Shown in pieces: positions 14,999-22,406 of a stretch of 22,453 nt of DNA; position 1 is the stretch's first letter; every line of letters starts with the position of its first letter. The notes beneath the pieces are model-generated. The model worked only from the letters and a program-made list of their open reading frames with translations. It was not told the origin of the DNA and did not search any database. A program made the position numbers and the translations under genes. Source of the DNA: JAFGFG01 sp964442905 (GTDB lineage: Archaea > Aenigmatarchaeota > Aenigmatarchaeia > QMZP01 > JAFGSV01); the NCBI GenBank assembly GCA_964442905.1, contig CAYUBD010000015.1, forward strand, positions 1-22,453, given 5' to 3'.

Positions 14999-16114
14999 TT
15001 ACTTGAAGGTCTTTCCAGGCTCAAGACAGGTTCCGGATTTTATGGCAGCACCAGGAAGTATGGAAACATTGATACCTGTTTTGACGTTATCTCCCATGAA
15101 GCAGCCGAGCTTTCTCCTACCGGAATCAACCTTCCGGCCCTTTACGTTTACCTTCACGTTCCCGTCATCGAAGCGCAGGTTTGCTATCTTCGTGCCTGCG
15201 CCTAAGTTGCAGTTCCTGCCTATAACGGAATCTCCTATGTATGAAAGGTGAGGTATCTTCGTGTTCTCCATTATGATGGAATTCTTTATCTCCACGAAGT
15301 TTCCTATGACAGCGCCGTCTCCTATGACGCTGTAAGGCCTTACGACGCAGTTCTTCAGCTCTGCGTTCTTCCCTATCACGACAGGACCTTCTACCTTTGC
15401 TTCCCTGCTTATCTTCGCATTCCTGTCTATGACTGGCCCAGTCTTCTCCACGATGGACTGGTTTACCCTAAGGAGATCCCATGGGTATGTTATGAATTCG
15501 CAATCATCCGTCTCTATTGCATACACTTTGCTCTTCTGCGCAATGTCTGTTATGGCATCGACAATCTCGTATTCGCCCCTCTTCGTCTTCTTCGTTCCAT
15601 ATTCAAGAATCCTCTTGTCGAGAACATAGAGCGCGGCATTCACCATGTTAGATGAGGGCCTGTCCGGCTTCTCCGTGATATCCTTAAGAAGGCCATCTTC
15701 AACCGTGCACACGCCAAATATCCTCGGATTGTCAACACTCCTTGTTAGAATGGACAGGTCGTGTTTCAGGCACTTCTCTATGTCTTTCCGTTGGTAAAGA
15801 TTATCACCCATCATGAGAAGGAACCTTCCATTTATCAGATGTTCAGCCTGTTTGACCGCATGGCCCGTGCCAAGCTGCTCTTTCTGCGTGACGTAGGTTA
15901 TATTTATACCATCGAATTCAGAACCGAAATAATCCTTAATAGTGTCTTCCCTGTATCCCACTACAAGTATTATTTCATCTACCAGCCCTTTCAGCTTCTC
16001 CATATTATGCCGGAGAAGCGGTTTGTTGGCCACAGGAAGCATTACTTTCGGGACTGCCTCTGTCAGCGGCCTGAGCCTTTCGCCTTTTCCGGCTGCTAAT
16101 ATCAGTGCTTGCAT
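14999..16114 (-). CDS. glmU: Bifunctional sugar-1-phosphate nucleotidyltransferase/acetyltransferase (GlmU-like)
   Basis: The N-terminal part (about 1-225) is a nucleotidyltransferase domain starting MQALILAAGKGERLRPLTE, the G-rich NTP-binding signature, with VPKVMLPVANKPLL (21-34), GTGHAV and GDN motifs, and EKP.....VNAALYV further on. The C-terminal part (about 240-371) is a left-handed beta-helix of hexapeptide repeats (VIGKNAEL, VIGDGAVIG and so on). It includes HLSYIGDSVIGRNCNLGAGT, as in archaeal amino-sugar-1-phosphate acetyltransferases. The likely product is UDP-GlcNAc from GlcN-1-P; dTDP- or UDP-glucose pyrophosphorylase activity is possible too. The ATG at 16114 was chosen because the domain begins there and GTGTGAT lies just upstream; a longer frame would run into the gap gene. 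It is third in a run with glmS, consistent with amino-sugar synthesis. Confidence 0.88.
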   Translation of the reverse strand: MQALILAAGKGERLRPLTEAVPKVMLPVANKPLLRHNMEKLKGLVDEIILVVGYREDTIKDYFGSEFDGINITYVTQKEQLGTGHAVKQAEHLINGRFLLMMGDNLYQRKDIEKCLKHDLSILTRSVDNPRIFGVCTVEDGLLKDITEKPDRPSSNMVNAALYVLDKRILEYGTKKTKRGEYEIVDAITDIAQKSKVYAIETDDCEFITYPWDLLRVNQSIVEKTGPVIDRNAKISREAKVEGPVVIGKNAELKNCVVRPYSVIGDGAVIGNFVEIKNSIIMENTKIPHLSYIGDSVIGRNCNLGAGTKIANLRFDDGNVKVNVKGRKVDSGRRKLGCFMGDNVKTGINVSILPGAAIKSGTCLEPGKTFK

Positions 16115-16127
16115 GTAAATCACACTC

Positions 16128-17162
16128 TTAATTTTTCCACCATGACTTGAGTCCCATAGCCATGTCGGTCTTCCTGATGCTTGCCATCGGATCGCTTTCC
16201 ATTTCGAGTATAGACCTGATAGCATCGACGTTTTCAGGCACGATGTCGCTTTCCTGATGTATTGCCTGCATGTAGAAGAGATTACTGTTGTTCGCGTTTA
16301 TACTCTCTTTCCAGACGGCTATCTCGTTCATGTCAGACCTTCTTCTGCCAAGATCCTTTGCCCATTCCATTATCTGGGCTGTAGACTTTATCCCGTCCTC
16401 TGCCTTTACAAGCAGGACCCTTGGAGTCTTGTTGAGAAGGTCTATGACATCTTCCGGTGTCGTTCCATTGCTTATGCTGGCGTTCACTGTGTGCAGGTGC
16501 ATCAGAGTTGTCGGCACCTTGAGCGCAACTGTCGTTATCTTCAGGTCTGGCATCACAGTCTTCACGTCAGGTCCGTGGTGCGACGGAACCGTTACAGGGT
16601 CAGGTACTATCGCATTTACAGGACCTTTCTTTATGTCCGCCGGATCAGGGCCTCTTCTTATCATCACGGCGCTGACACTCTTGATTCCGAATTTCTGGTC
16701 TATGGGGAACAGCGTCCTGCAAAGCCCGGTCGTGTTGCATGAGACCACCCTGACGAAGTCCTTTCCGAATGCACACTTGTAATTAGCCAGTGCATTGAAT
16801 GATGCCTGTGCGATGAATGACTTTTCGCCACCCTGGAATATGGCCTTCTTCCGCAGGGGCTCGTAAAGCTTTTTCTTGTTCTCTATGCCAATCCCGTCAG
16901 GAGCAGCGTCAACCACTATGTCCGCCTCTTCCATCATGTCTCTTGCGGTCCCCTCAATCTTCAGGCCCGCGTCCTTGAAGGCACTCATGTTCTCCCTGAC
17001 ATTGACGTAAAGCGGGAACTTACTATCTATCGCCTGCTGCGCCTCGAATGTTGGCTTCGTCTTCACAACGCCTATCACTTCCATGTCCTTCTGTGCCGCC
17101 ACTGCGTCCGCTACCCGCTTGCCTACTGTGCCGTATCCGTTTATCGCCACTTTAACTGCCAT
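16128..17162 (-). CDS. gap2: Archaeal-type glyceraldehyde-3-phosphate dehydrogenase (type II)
   Basis: This 344-residue phosphorylating GAPDH belongs to the archaeal family, only distantly related to the class I enzyme at 4337-5347. Visible are VAINGYGTVGKRVADAV (5-21), VVKTKP (32-37), whose Lys/Thr fit NADP use, VDAAPDGIG (84-92), SCNTTGLCRT (141-150) with catalytic Cys142, and the RRGPDPADIKKGPVNAI and PSHHGPDV segments. The start is the ATG at 17162 with GAGGTGAT 5 bp upstream; the TTG two codons earlier would overlap the Shine-Dalgarno. It lies 29 bp after glmS and 13 bp before the glmU-like gene, so probably one transcript. In archaea with both types, this one often serves gluconeogenesis; that role here is inference. 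Confidence 0.95.
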   Translation of the reverse strand: MAVKVAINGYGTVGKRVADAVAAQKDMEVIGVVKTKPTFEAQQAIDSKFPLYVNVRENMSAFKDAGLKIEGTARDMMEEADIVVDAAPDGIGIENKKKLYEPLRKKAIFQGGEKSFIAQASFNALANYKCAFGKDFVRVVSCNTTGLCRTLFPIDQKFGIKSVSAVMIRRGPDPADIKKGPVNAIVPDPVTVPSHHGPDVKTVMPDLKITTVALKVPTTLMHLHTVNASISNGTTPEDVIDLLNKTPRVLLVKAEDGIKSTAQIMEWAKDLGRRRSDMNEIAVWKESINANNSNLFYMQAIHQESDIVPENVDAIRSILEMESDPMASIRKTDMAMGLKSWWKN

Positions 17163-17191
17163 TTTCAATCACCTCATATCTTAACATAACA

Positions 17192-18985
17192 TCACTCCAC
17201 AGTCACAGACTTTGCGAGGTTCCTCGGTTTGTCAACATTACACTCCTTCATGTCGGCTATATAATAGGCCATGAGCTGCAGCGGAATGACATTGACTATC
17301 GGGCTCAGTTCGTCAATCGTTCCGGGTACATAAATGACACGGTCAGCCAGCCTCTTTATCTCGTTGTCTCCCTCAGTTGCTATGGCGATTATCTTCCCGT
17401 GCCTGGCTTTCACCTCTTCCATATTCGATATTATCTTCTTATATCCTTTCCCCTTGTTGGCTATGAATACAACAGGCATGTTCTCGTCTATCAGTGCTAT
17501 CGGGCCGTGCTTCATCTCCGCAGCCGGATAGCCTTCAGCGTGTATGTATGATATCTCCTTGAGTTTCAGTGCGCCCTCCAGTGCTATCGGGTAGTTTATA
17601 CCCCTTCCAAGGTAAAGGAAATTACTATGATTTGCAAGGTCCCTAGCTATGGCCTTTATCGTATTGTTCTCTTTCAGTACATGGCTTATCTTTTCCGGAA
17701 GTCTCTTGAGTTCCTTCATTATCGCTTCATCTGCATGCCCGTCAATCTTCTGCTTCAGGTCGAGCGACAGCAGCAAAAGCGAGACAAGCTGGTTTGTGAA
17801 CGCCTTCGTCGATGCCACACCCATCTCGGGACCTGCATGTATGTATATGCCCGCATCAGCCTCTCTTGCTATCGTGGAGCCGACAACGTTGACGATTCCC
17901 ATAGTCTTTGCTCCCCTCTTCTTGGCTTCTCTCAGAGCGGCCAGCGTGTCCGCGGTTTCACCTGACTGGGATATTGCAACCACAAGAACGTTCTTACCGA
18001 TAAGTGGATCCCTGTATCTGAATTCGGACGCATAGTCGACTTCCGTGGGGACCTTTGCGATTGTCTCAATCATGTACCTGCCTATAAGCGCAGCATGCCA
18101 TGACGTTCCGCAGGCCAGCAGGACAACCTTTTCGCATTTGCCTATTTCCCCGTTTATGCTTAGCCTTATCTTCTTGCCAATTCTTCCCCGCATAGCATTC
18201 TTCAGGGATTCAGGCTGCTCGAATATCTCCTTGAGCATGAAATGCTTGAATCCACCCTTCTCTATCTGCTCCAGGTCCCATCCTATTTCCTCCCTGTTCT
18301 TCTTTATCTTGTTATCCTGAAGATCCCTTACTTTTACGGTTCCCGGACCTATCGCAGCCACCTCCCCGTCATCGAGGTATATCATCTTTTTTGTGTGTTC
18401 CATTATGGCCGAAGCATCAGAAGCGGCGATAGTCTCCTTGCCCTTCACGCCTATGATCAGCGGGGATCCCTTTCTCGCCACTATTATCTCATTGTGGTCC
18501 TTGTGCATGACAGCGAGGCCATAGGTTCCCTGCACCTGCATCAGGGATTTCCTTACGGACCCGAGGAGGTCGCCATTGTAGAACTTCTCTATCAGATGCG
18601 CAATGATTTCAGAATCAGTGTCACTTTTCATTGTGTGACCTTCGCTCTCGAGCAAATCCTTCAGTGTTCGATAGTTCTCTATTATGCCATTATGGGCTAT
18701 CGCTATGTCACCTTTGCAGTCCGTATGCGGGTGGGCATTTTTCTTACTGGGCTCCCCGTGCGTCGCCCATCGTGTATGGGCTATTCCCGCCATGCCCTTC
18801 ATCTTTTCAAAACCATGGACAGCGTTAACATCATTTATCATCCCCACATCCTTTTTCACTTCCAGGCAGTCGTTGACAATGGCCATTCCCGCAGAGTCAT
18901 ATCCCCTGTATTCCAGCCTCTTCAGCCCTCTCAGCAGTATGGGTGCTGCCTGCCTGTTCCCTATATAACCCACTATTCCACACAT
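17192..18985 (-). CDS. glmS: Glutamine-fructose-6-phosphate aminotransferase (GlmS)
   Basis: GlmS makes glucosamine-6-phosphate from fructose-6-phosphate and glutamine, the first step to UDP-GlcNAc. The 597 residues begin MCGIVGYIG, giving the N-terminal nucleophile Cys after Met removal. The class II glutaminase domain follows with HTRWATHGEPS and an NAHPH segment. Two SIS sugar-binding domains carry CGTSWHAAL, ISQSGETADT, ASTKAFTNQ and EISYIHAEGYPAAEMKHGPIA. The C-terminus PRNLAKSVTVE contains the conserved catalytic Lys. The start at 18985 is required for the N-terminal Cys; an in-frame TTG two codons earlier is not used. Length is normal. It heads the run glmS, archaeal gap, glmU-like; a phosphoglucosamine mutase gene is not in this window. 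Confidence 0.96.
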   Translation of the reverse strand: MCGIVGYIGNRQAAPILLRGLKRLEYRGYDSAGMAIVNDCLEVKKDVGMINDVNAVHGFEKMKGMAGIAHTRWATHGEPSKKNAHPHTDCKGDIAIAHNGIIENYRTLKDLLESEGHTMKSDTDSEIIAHLIEKFYNGDLLGSVRKSLMQVQGTYGLAVMHKDHNEIIVARKGSPLIIGVKGKETIAASDASAIMEHTKKMIYLDDGEVAAIGPGTVKVRDLQDNKIKKNREEIGWDLEQIEKGGFKHFMLKEIFEQPESLKNAMRGRIGKKIRLSINGEIGKCEKVVLLACGTSWHAALIGRYMIETIAKVPTEVDYASEFRYRDPLIGKNVLVVAISQSGETADTLAALREAKKRGAKTMGIVNVVGSTIAREADAGIYIHAGPEMGVASTKAFTNQLVSLLLLSLDLKQKIDGHADEAIMKELKRLPEKISHVLKENNTIKAIARDLANHSNFLYLGRGINYPIALEGALKLKEISYIHAEGYPAAEMKHGPIALIDENMPVVFIANKGKGYKKIISNMEEVKARHGKIIAIATEGDNEIKRLADRVIYVPGTIDELSPIVNVIPLQLMAYYIADMKECNVDKPRNLAKSVTVE

Positions 18986-19022
18986 AACCAATCACAAGAA
19001 TAAATAGGAAATTGGGCTTGAC

Positions 19023-19123
19023 CATTTAAAGCATTTACTGAGAAAAATGTCTTAATAGCTATCGTTTTTGAAGCCAAAAATGTTTAAACATTTATAAATA
19101 TCACTTATAAAAACTTTTAAATA
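19023..19123. promoter_or_regulatory. Divergent promoter region between glmS and the surface-domain regulator
   Basis: This very AT-rich intergenic DNA holds TATA-like boxes for both directions. Minus-strand GCTTTAAAT (19023-19031) is 38-46 bp upstream of the glmS ATG. Plus-strand TTTTAAATA (19115-19123) is 26-34 bp upstream of the regulator ATG. Two further TTATAAA copies lie at about 19091-19098 and 19105-19111. A separate palindrome lies between the two sets. Confidence 0.5.
19078..19093. promoter_or_regulatory. Perfect 16-bp palindrome, candidate operator
   Basis: AAATGTTTAAACATTT is a perfect inverted repeat of two 8-bp halves with no spacer, between divergent promoters. It starts 22 bp upstream of the plus-strand TATA-like box. 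Its size and symmetry suit a dimeric winged-helix protein, and the adjacent gene at 19149 encodes one. AT-rich DNA yields palindromes by chance more often, so function is inferred. Confidence 0.5.
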
Positions 19124-19148
19124 TTAAAACAAAATTCTTAATGGTATT

Positions 19149-20075
19149 ATGGCAAAATACTTCTTACTAAAGAGCGGAAGGGGGAATGAAGTAGCCCCGG
19201 TGCTGCTGTTCAAGGATCCGTCAAAGCTGAAAGTGCTCACTTCAGAGCTTGGCTGGAAGATATTCACCATGCTCGCTGAGCCCCAGTGCCCCATGGATCT
19301 TGCAAAGAAGCTGGGAATGCACGAGCAGAAGGTGTATTATTACATAAACAAGCTGAAGGAGAATGGTCTTATAAGGGAACTTAGAACTGAACAAAGGCAC
19401 GGCGCGATAGCCAAGTTCTACCAGTCTGCGCAGGAATCATTTGCCCTGGCATCGGGCAACGTATCTTTCAGCGGGCTGAGCATAAAATCACCTGAAAAGT
19501 CGAGACTGCTGCGGCCCTTCATAGACAACGGAAGGCTTAACGCCACTATAGTCGTAGGCTCCCCTGACCCGCACGGCCCATTGAAGGCCAGGGCAAGCGA
19601 TGCGTGCTGCGCGATAGACCTGGCGCTCTTCCTCGGGGCTTTCACATCGGGTGAAAGGCTGCCCAATTACAAGCTGGACACAGAAGTCCGTGAGAAGACG
19701 CTGAGAGGCAACATGGTCCTGATAGGCGGCCCCACTGCCAACATGATAACAATGAAGCACAACAAGGCATTCCCCATATACATAGACGTGGATCACGAGA
19801 AGAACATAGTCTCGACGCTTTCCAAGAAGACATACACATCTGATGACACAGGAATCGTCAGCATAATAGACAATCCTGATAATCCTGACAAGAAAATACT
19901 GATGCTGGCGGGAAAGCGCTTCGCTGGCACCAGAGCAGCAATAATAGCTGTCGTAACCAAATTCGATGAGTTTCTGGAAGGGAATAAATTCGATAATTCG
20001 GTCAAGTCACGTGCAGTGAAGGGATATGATATGAACGGTGACGGGACCATAGACACGGCCGAGTTTCTTGAGTAA
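19149..20075 (+). CDS. Winged-helix regulator fused to S-layer-like domain and EF-hand
   Basis: This 308-residue protein has three parts. Residues about 28-95 form an ArsR-like winged helix: a helix-turn-helix PMDLAKKLGMHEQKVYYYIN (48-67) and the wing KENGLIRELRTEQRHGAIAKFY (a stretch at 70-91). Residues about 130-275 form an alpha/beta domain with VVGSPDPHGP, then VLIGGPTANMIT (190-201) and ILMLAGKRFAGTRAAI (250-265), resembling the domain named from archaeal S-layer-like proteins. Residues 294-305 form a full EF-hand loop with Asp294, Asn296, Asp298, Thr300, Asp302 and Glu305. No signal peptide or membrane segment is seen, so it should be cytosolic and bind DNA. Similar ArsR/S-layer-like fusions exist in euryarchaea, without known function to my knowledge. 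A perfect palindrome lies upstream; divergence from glmS suggests control of surface-sugar genes. That role is inference. Confidence 0.75.
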   Translation: MAKYFLLKSGRGNEVAPVLLFKDPSKLKVLTSELGWKIFTMLAEPQCPMDLAKKLGMHEQKVYYYINKLKENGLIRELRTEQRHGAIAKFYQSAQESFALASGNVSFSGLSIKSPEKSRLLRPFIDNGRLNATIVVGSPDPHGPLKARASDACCAIDLALFLGAFTSGERLPNYKLDTEVREKTLRGNMVLIGGPTANMITMKHNKAFPIYIDVDHEKNIVSTLSKKTYTSDDTGIVSIIDNPDNPDKKILMLAGKRFAGTRAAIIAVVTKFDEFLEGNKFDNSVKSRAVKGYDMNGDGTIDTAEFLE

Positions 20076-20080
20076 ACAGA

Positions 20081-20088
20081 TTTTAATA
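20081..20088 (+). promoter_or_regulatory. TATA-like box before map
   Basis: TTTTAATA lies 20-27 bp upstream of the map ATG at 20108, in the 32-bp gap after the regulator gene. There is no Shine-Dalgarno sequence, so map may have its own leaderless transcript besides read-through. Confidence 0.4.
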
Positions 20089-20107
20089 GGAAAACTGATA
20101 TAGACTT

Positions 20108-20998
20108 ATGCTTTCAGAAGATGCGATTGCCAAATACAAGGAAGCAGGCGCTATTTCAGCCAAGCTGAGAAAGGACATGTTAGATGGCGTGCGCGTCGGC
20201 GACAGGCTTCTGGATATCGGAGATAAGATTGAGAATGCGATTCTGAGTGCAGGCGCAAAGCCCGCATTCCCTGTCAACATAAGCGTCAACGAATCAGCAG
20301 CGCACTATGCACCGCAGATAGCCGACACCAAGGTCATAGGTGCAGGCGATCTGGTAAAGATAGACATAGGCGCGCACATAGATGGCTACATTTCAGACAT
20401 GGCTTTCACCTACTGCTCGCACAAAGACCCGCTCATTGACGCCGCAGAGAATGCGCTGAAGGCCGGCATTTCAGTGATAAGGCCCGGCGTTACGATATCA
20501 GAGATAAGCGCGGCGATACATAGGGCGATAGAGTCTGCAGGTTTCGGGCCTGTCGTCAATCTGACCGGGCACGGCATAGGCAGGTACAGCTTCCACGGAG
20601 ACTTCTCAATACCCAACGTCCCGAACAGCAATGGTCACGTTCTGCAGGCGGGCGATGTCATAGCGCTTGAGCCTTTCGTCTGCGAGAGCGCGGCGCACGT
20701 GGACGAGTCAGAGCCTGTTGAGATATACCAGTTCGCGCAGAGAAAACCGGTACGCTCCATTGACGCAAGGAAGATAATGGACCTTGCCGAAAAAGAATAT
20801 GACGGATTTCCATTCGCCAAGCGCTGGCTGACAAAGCACGTCCCTCCCTTCAAGATAAAGATGGCGCTTATGGAGCTGGAGAAGGTCGGCGCCATAAGGT
20901 CGCATCCGCTTCTCAAGGATATGGAAGGGCGGAAGATAGCCCAGGCCGAAGATACGATAATAGTCATGGACAAGCCGATTGTGACTACGAGGCTCTAG
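20108..20998 (+). CDS. map: Methionine aminopeptidase, type II
   Basis: This enzyme removes the initiator methionine from nascent proteins. The 296-residue pita-bread fold carries the five metal ligands at expected places: Asp86 and Asp97 (KIDIGAHIDGYISD), His155 (LTGHGIGRY), Glu188 (ALEPF) and Glu281 (AEDT). His66 in NESAAHYAP is the substrate-proximal His. The insertion at about 192-275 between the last two Glu ligands, with a small helical subdomain, marks it as type II, the archaeal/eukaryotic class. The length equals the Pyrococcus enzyme. Its stop codon TAG shares CTA/TAG bases with the stop of the convergent MGMT-like gene (20995-20998), so the two 3' ends overlap. Confidence 0.95.
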   Translation: MLSEDAIAKYKEAGAISAKLRKDMLDGVRVGDRLLDIGDKIENAILSAGAKPAFPVNISVNESAAHYAPQIADTKVIGAGDLVKIDIGAHIDGYISDMAFTYCSHKDPLIDAAENALKAGISVIRPGVTISEISAAIHRAIESAGFGPVVNLTGHGIGRYSFHGDFSIPNVPNSNGHVLQAGDVIALEPFVCESAAHVDESEPVEIYQFAQRKPVRSIDARKIMDLAEKEYDGFPFAKRWLTKHVPPFKIKMALMELEKVGAIRSHPLLKDMEGRKIAQAEDTIIVMDKPIVTTRL

Positions 20999-21285
20999 AA
21001 TCTGTATATATATTTCCCATCGATTTTGCCATTGCGGACTTCAATGCCATGCTTTTCCAGTAAGCGGACTTTCCCGCTTACGCCATCCCTGCCAGAATAT
21101 CCGCCGAGACTGCCGTCAGAATTGATGACACGGAAGCACTGCACATTTTCAGGGTCATTGTTCGTCTTCATGTATACGGCAACAGCGCGCGGATGTGTTC
21201 CAGCGGCATCGGCCAGTTCCTTATATGTCGTCGCTTTACTCTTCGGGACTCGTTTCAGAAGTTCGTAAACCTTGTCTCTGGACAT
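20995..21285 (-). CDS. MGMT-type DNA-binding domain protein (alkyltransferase-like)
   Basis: This is the stand-alone 96-residue winged-helix domain of the O6-methylguanine-DNA methyltransferase family, without the N-terminal domain of full enzymes. Visible are VYELLKRVPKSKATTYKELA (6-25), recognition helix HPRAVAVYM (31-39) with the probable Arg finger, and the active-site segment QCFRVINSDGSLGGYSG (49-65). The reactive Cys50 is kept, although the usual PCHR reads QCFR. Alkyltransferase-like proteins normally lose this Cys, so this could still be a suicide methyltransferase or an ATL-like damage sensor. The ATG at 21285 is 1 bp after the stop of the zinc-ribbon gene, so it is translationally coupled; a longer start at 21330 would overlap that gene. 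Confidence 0.82.
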   Translation of the reverse strand: MSRDKVYELLKRVPKSKATTYKELADAAGTHPRAVAVYMKTNNDPENVQCFRVINSDGSLGGYSGRDGVSGKVRLLEKHGIEVRNGKIDGKYIYRF

Positions 21286-21286
21286 C

Positions 21287-21442
21287 CTAGCTCCAGAAGT
21301 CTTCCGGCTCGTTCTCTGTCTCGAGGACAAGGCCGAACCTTGAGAATATGGAATAGCACTTTGGGCACTGCCATACTTCGGGATCCTTATTCCACAATTT
21401 ACCTTTGGTTCCGCAGATGTGGCATTTTTCTGAAAATAACAT
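21287..21442 (-). CDS. Zinc-ribbon miniprotein
   Basis: This 51-residue protein has two Cys pairs, C7-H-I-C10 and C26-P-K-C29, forming a zinc ribbon. Aromatic and acidic residues follow, ending NEPEDFW. I do not recognise a named family. It starts 10 bp after the eL32 stop, with AAGGT upstream of the ATG, and ends 1 bp before the MGMT-like gene. It therefore lies inside a ribosomal-protein operon, where small zinc-ribbon proteins of translation or transcription are common. A longer in-frame start at 21499 would overlap eL32 and is unlikely. Function is unknown. Confidence 0.75.
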   Translation of the reverse strand: MLFSEKCHICGTKGKLWNKDPEVWQCPKCYSIFSRFGLVLETENEPEDFWS

Positions 21443-21452
21443 ATGAAAGACC

Positions 21453-21860
21453 TTACTGTTTTGAACCGGGTATAACGGCTCTGTACGCATTCTGTACATC
21501 CACTTTCAGCTTCTCTGCCTCCAGTGCTATCTCCATCCTCTTCTTCTTGCCCACGCCTGAGCTTATTACCGCAATCTCAGTCTTCGGATCTACCTTAGCC
21601 AGGTCGTCCTTGTTGCTGACGTGAACCTGCTTAAGCCCGTTGGAAGTCAGCCCTTTCACGGCTGCTGGCGAGCTGTACCCGATTGATGGCTTCTTTCCCC
21701 TGGCTTTCTCTCCCTTTCTGAGCTTTGAATGCCTTCCCCTGGGCCTTCTCCATTTTATCTTAAGCCTGGCGTGCCTGTAACCTTCCTGTCGTTTGAAATC
21801 CGGCTTCCTGGCCTTTTTCTTCTTCCGTATACTCAGCATCTTTTTAATAATTTCCACCAT
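21453..21860 (-). CDS. rpl32e: Ribosomal protein eL32 (L32e)
   Basis: This large-subunit protein is shared by archaea and eukaryotes, 135 residues. The N-terminus is strongly basic (IRKKKKARKPDFKRQ at about 10-25). The characteristic eL32 segments follow: KIKWRRPRGRHSKLR (about 35-48), KKPSIGYSSPAAVKGL and GLKQVHVSN. A C-terminal alpha/beta part, AVISSGVGKKKRMEIALEAEKL, completes the fold. The ATG at 21860 starts 1 bp after the uL6 stop (TGA, one base, ATG). A longer frame to 21941 would overlap uL6. The uL6-eL32 order matches the archaeal spc-like ribosomal cluster, but eL19, which often follows, is absent here. Confidence 0.95.
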   Translation of the reverse strand: MVEIIKKMLSIRKKKKARKPDFKRQEGYRHARLKIKWRRPRGRHSKLRKGEKARGKKPSIGYSSPAAVKGLTSNGLKQVHVSNKDDLAKVDPKTEIAVISSGVGKKKRMEIALEAEKLKVDVQNAYRAVIPGSKQ

Positions 21861-21861
21861 A

Positions 21862-22401
21862 TCATCCAGCCTCAATTGGGATTGGTTTCCCGCCCGAATA
21901 AATACCGTCCTGAAAGACTCTCCTGTCATAACCCTTAACATGCGTTGCGTGCTCGATGTTGGCGGCGCTCTGACCGACCTTTTCCTTGTCAGGTCCTGAA
22001 AGCTTTACAGTCTCGCCTTCTATCTCCATCTCGACACCACTGATTATTTCCGCCTGCCTGTCTGACTTGGCGCCAAGGAAGTTCTTTATAACAAGCGTTC
22101 CATCCTTCTTCTCCAGCTTAACGGGAAAGTGAGCGTAAACGAGCTTGAGGCTACACGTCCAGCCTTTGGACACGCCTGTTATCATGTTGTTAATGTGCGC
22201 TCTCCATGTGCCCATCATGGCCTTGACATTTTTCTTCCCCTCTTCGGAGGACAGCACAATCTTATTATCCTTCTTCTCAACCTTTATCTTCGGGTGGCTG
22301 AATTCCTTTTCAAGCTCTCCCTTCGCTCCCTTGAAAGTAAGTTTGCCGTCATCTACAGAGACCTCAACCCCCTCCACGATTTCCACTTCATATTCGAGCA
22401 T
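21862..22401 (-). CDS. rpl6: Ribosomal protein uL6
   Basis: This large-subunit protein binds 23S rRNA near the factor-binding site; 179 residues with the two repeated alpha/beta domains of the family. Visible are VSVDDGKLTFKGAKGELEKEF in the first domain, then AMMGTWRAHINNMITGV (the conserved region ending the first domain), LVYAHFPVKL, and in the second domain IKNFLGAKSDRQAEI. The archaeal ending VKGYDRRVFQDGIY is present. The ATG at 22401 (MLEYEVEI) was chosen because GGTG lies 5 bp upstream; an in-frame codon at 22419 lies before that site. It is the first gene of the run uL6, eL32, zinc ribbon, MGMT-like. Confidence 0.96.
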   Translation of the reverse strand: MLEYEVEIVEGVEVSVDDGKLTFKGAKGELEKEFSHPKIKVEKKDNKIVLSSEEGKKNVKAMMGTWRAHINNMITGVSKGWTCSLKLVYAHFPVKLEKKDGTLVIKNFLGAKSDRQAEIISGVEMEIEGETVKLSGPDKEKVGQSAANIEHATHVKGYDRRVFQDGIYSGGKPIPIEAG

Positions 22402-22406
22402 ATGTA

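Noticed and set aside
16115..16225. N-terminal extension of the GlmU-like protein to 16225
   Set aside because: It would overlap the end of the archaeal gap gene by about 100 bp; the nucleotidyltransferase fold starts exactly at the ATG at 16114.
18242..19003. 253-codon open frame opposite the glutaminase domain of GlmS
   Set aside because: Antisense shadow of a well-conserved gene; no start signal or motif.
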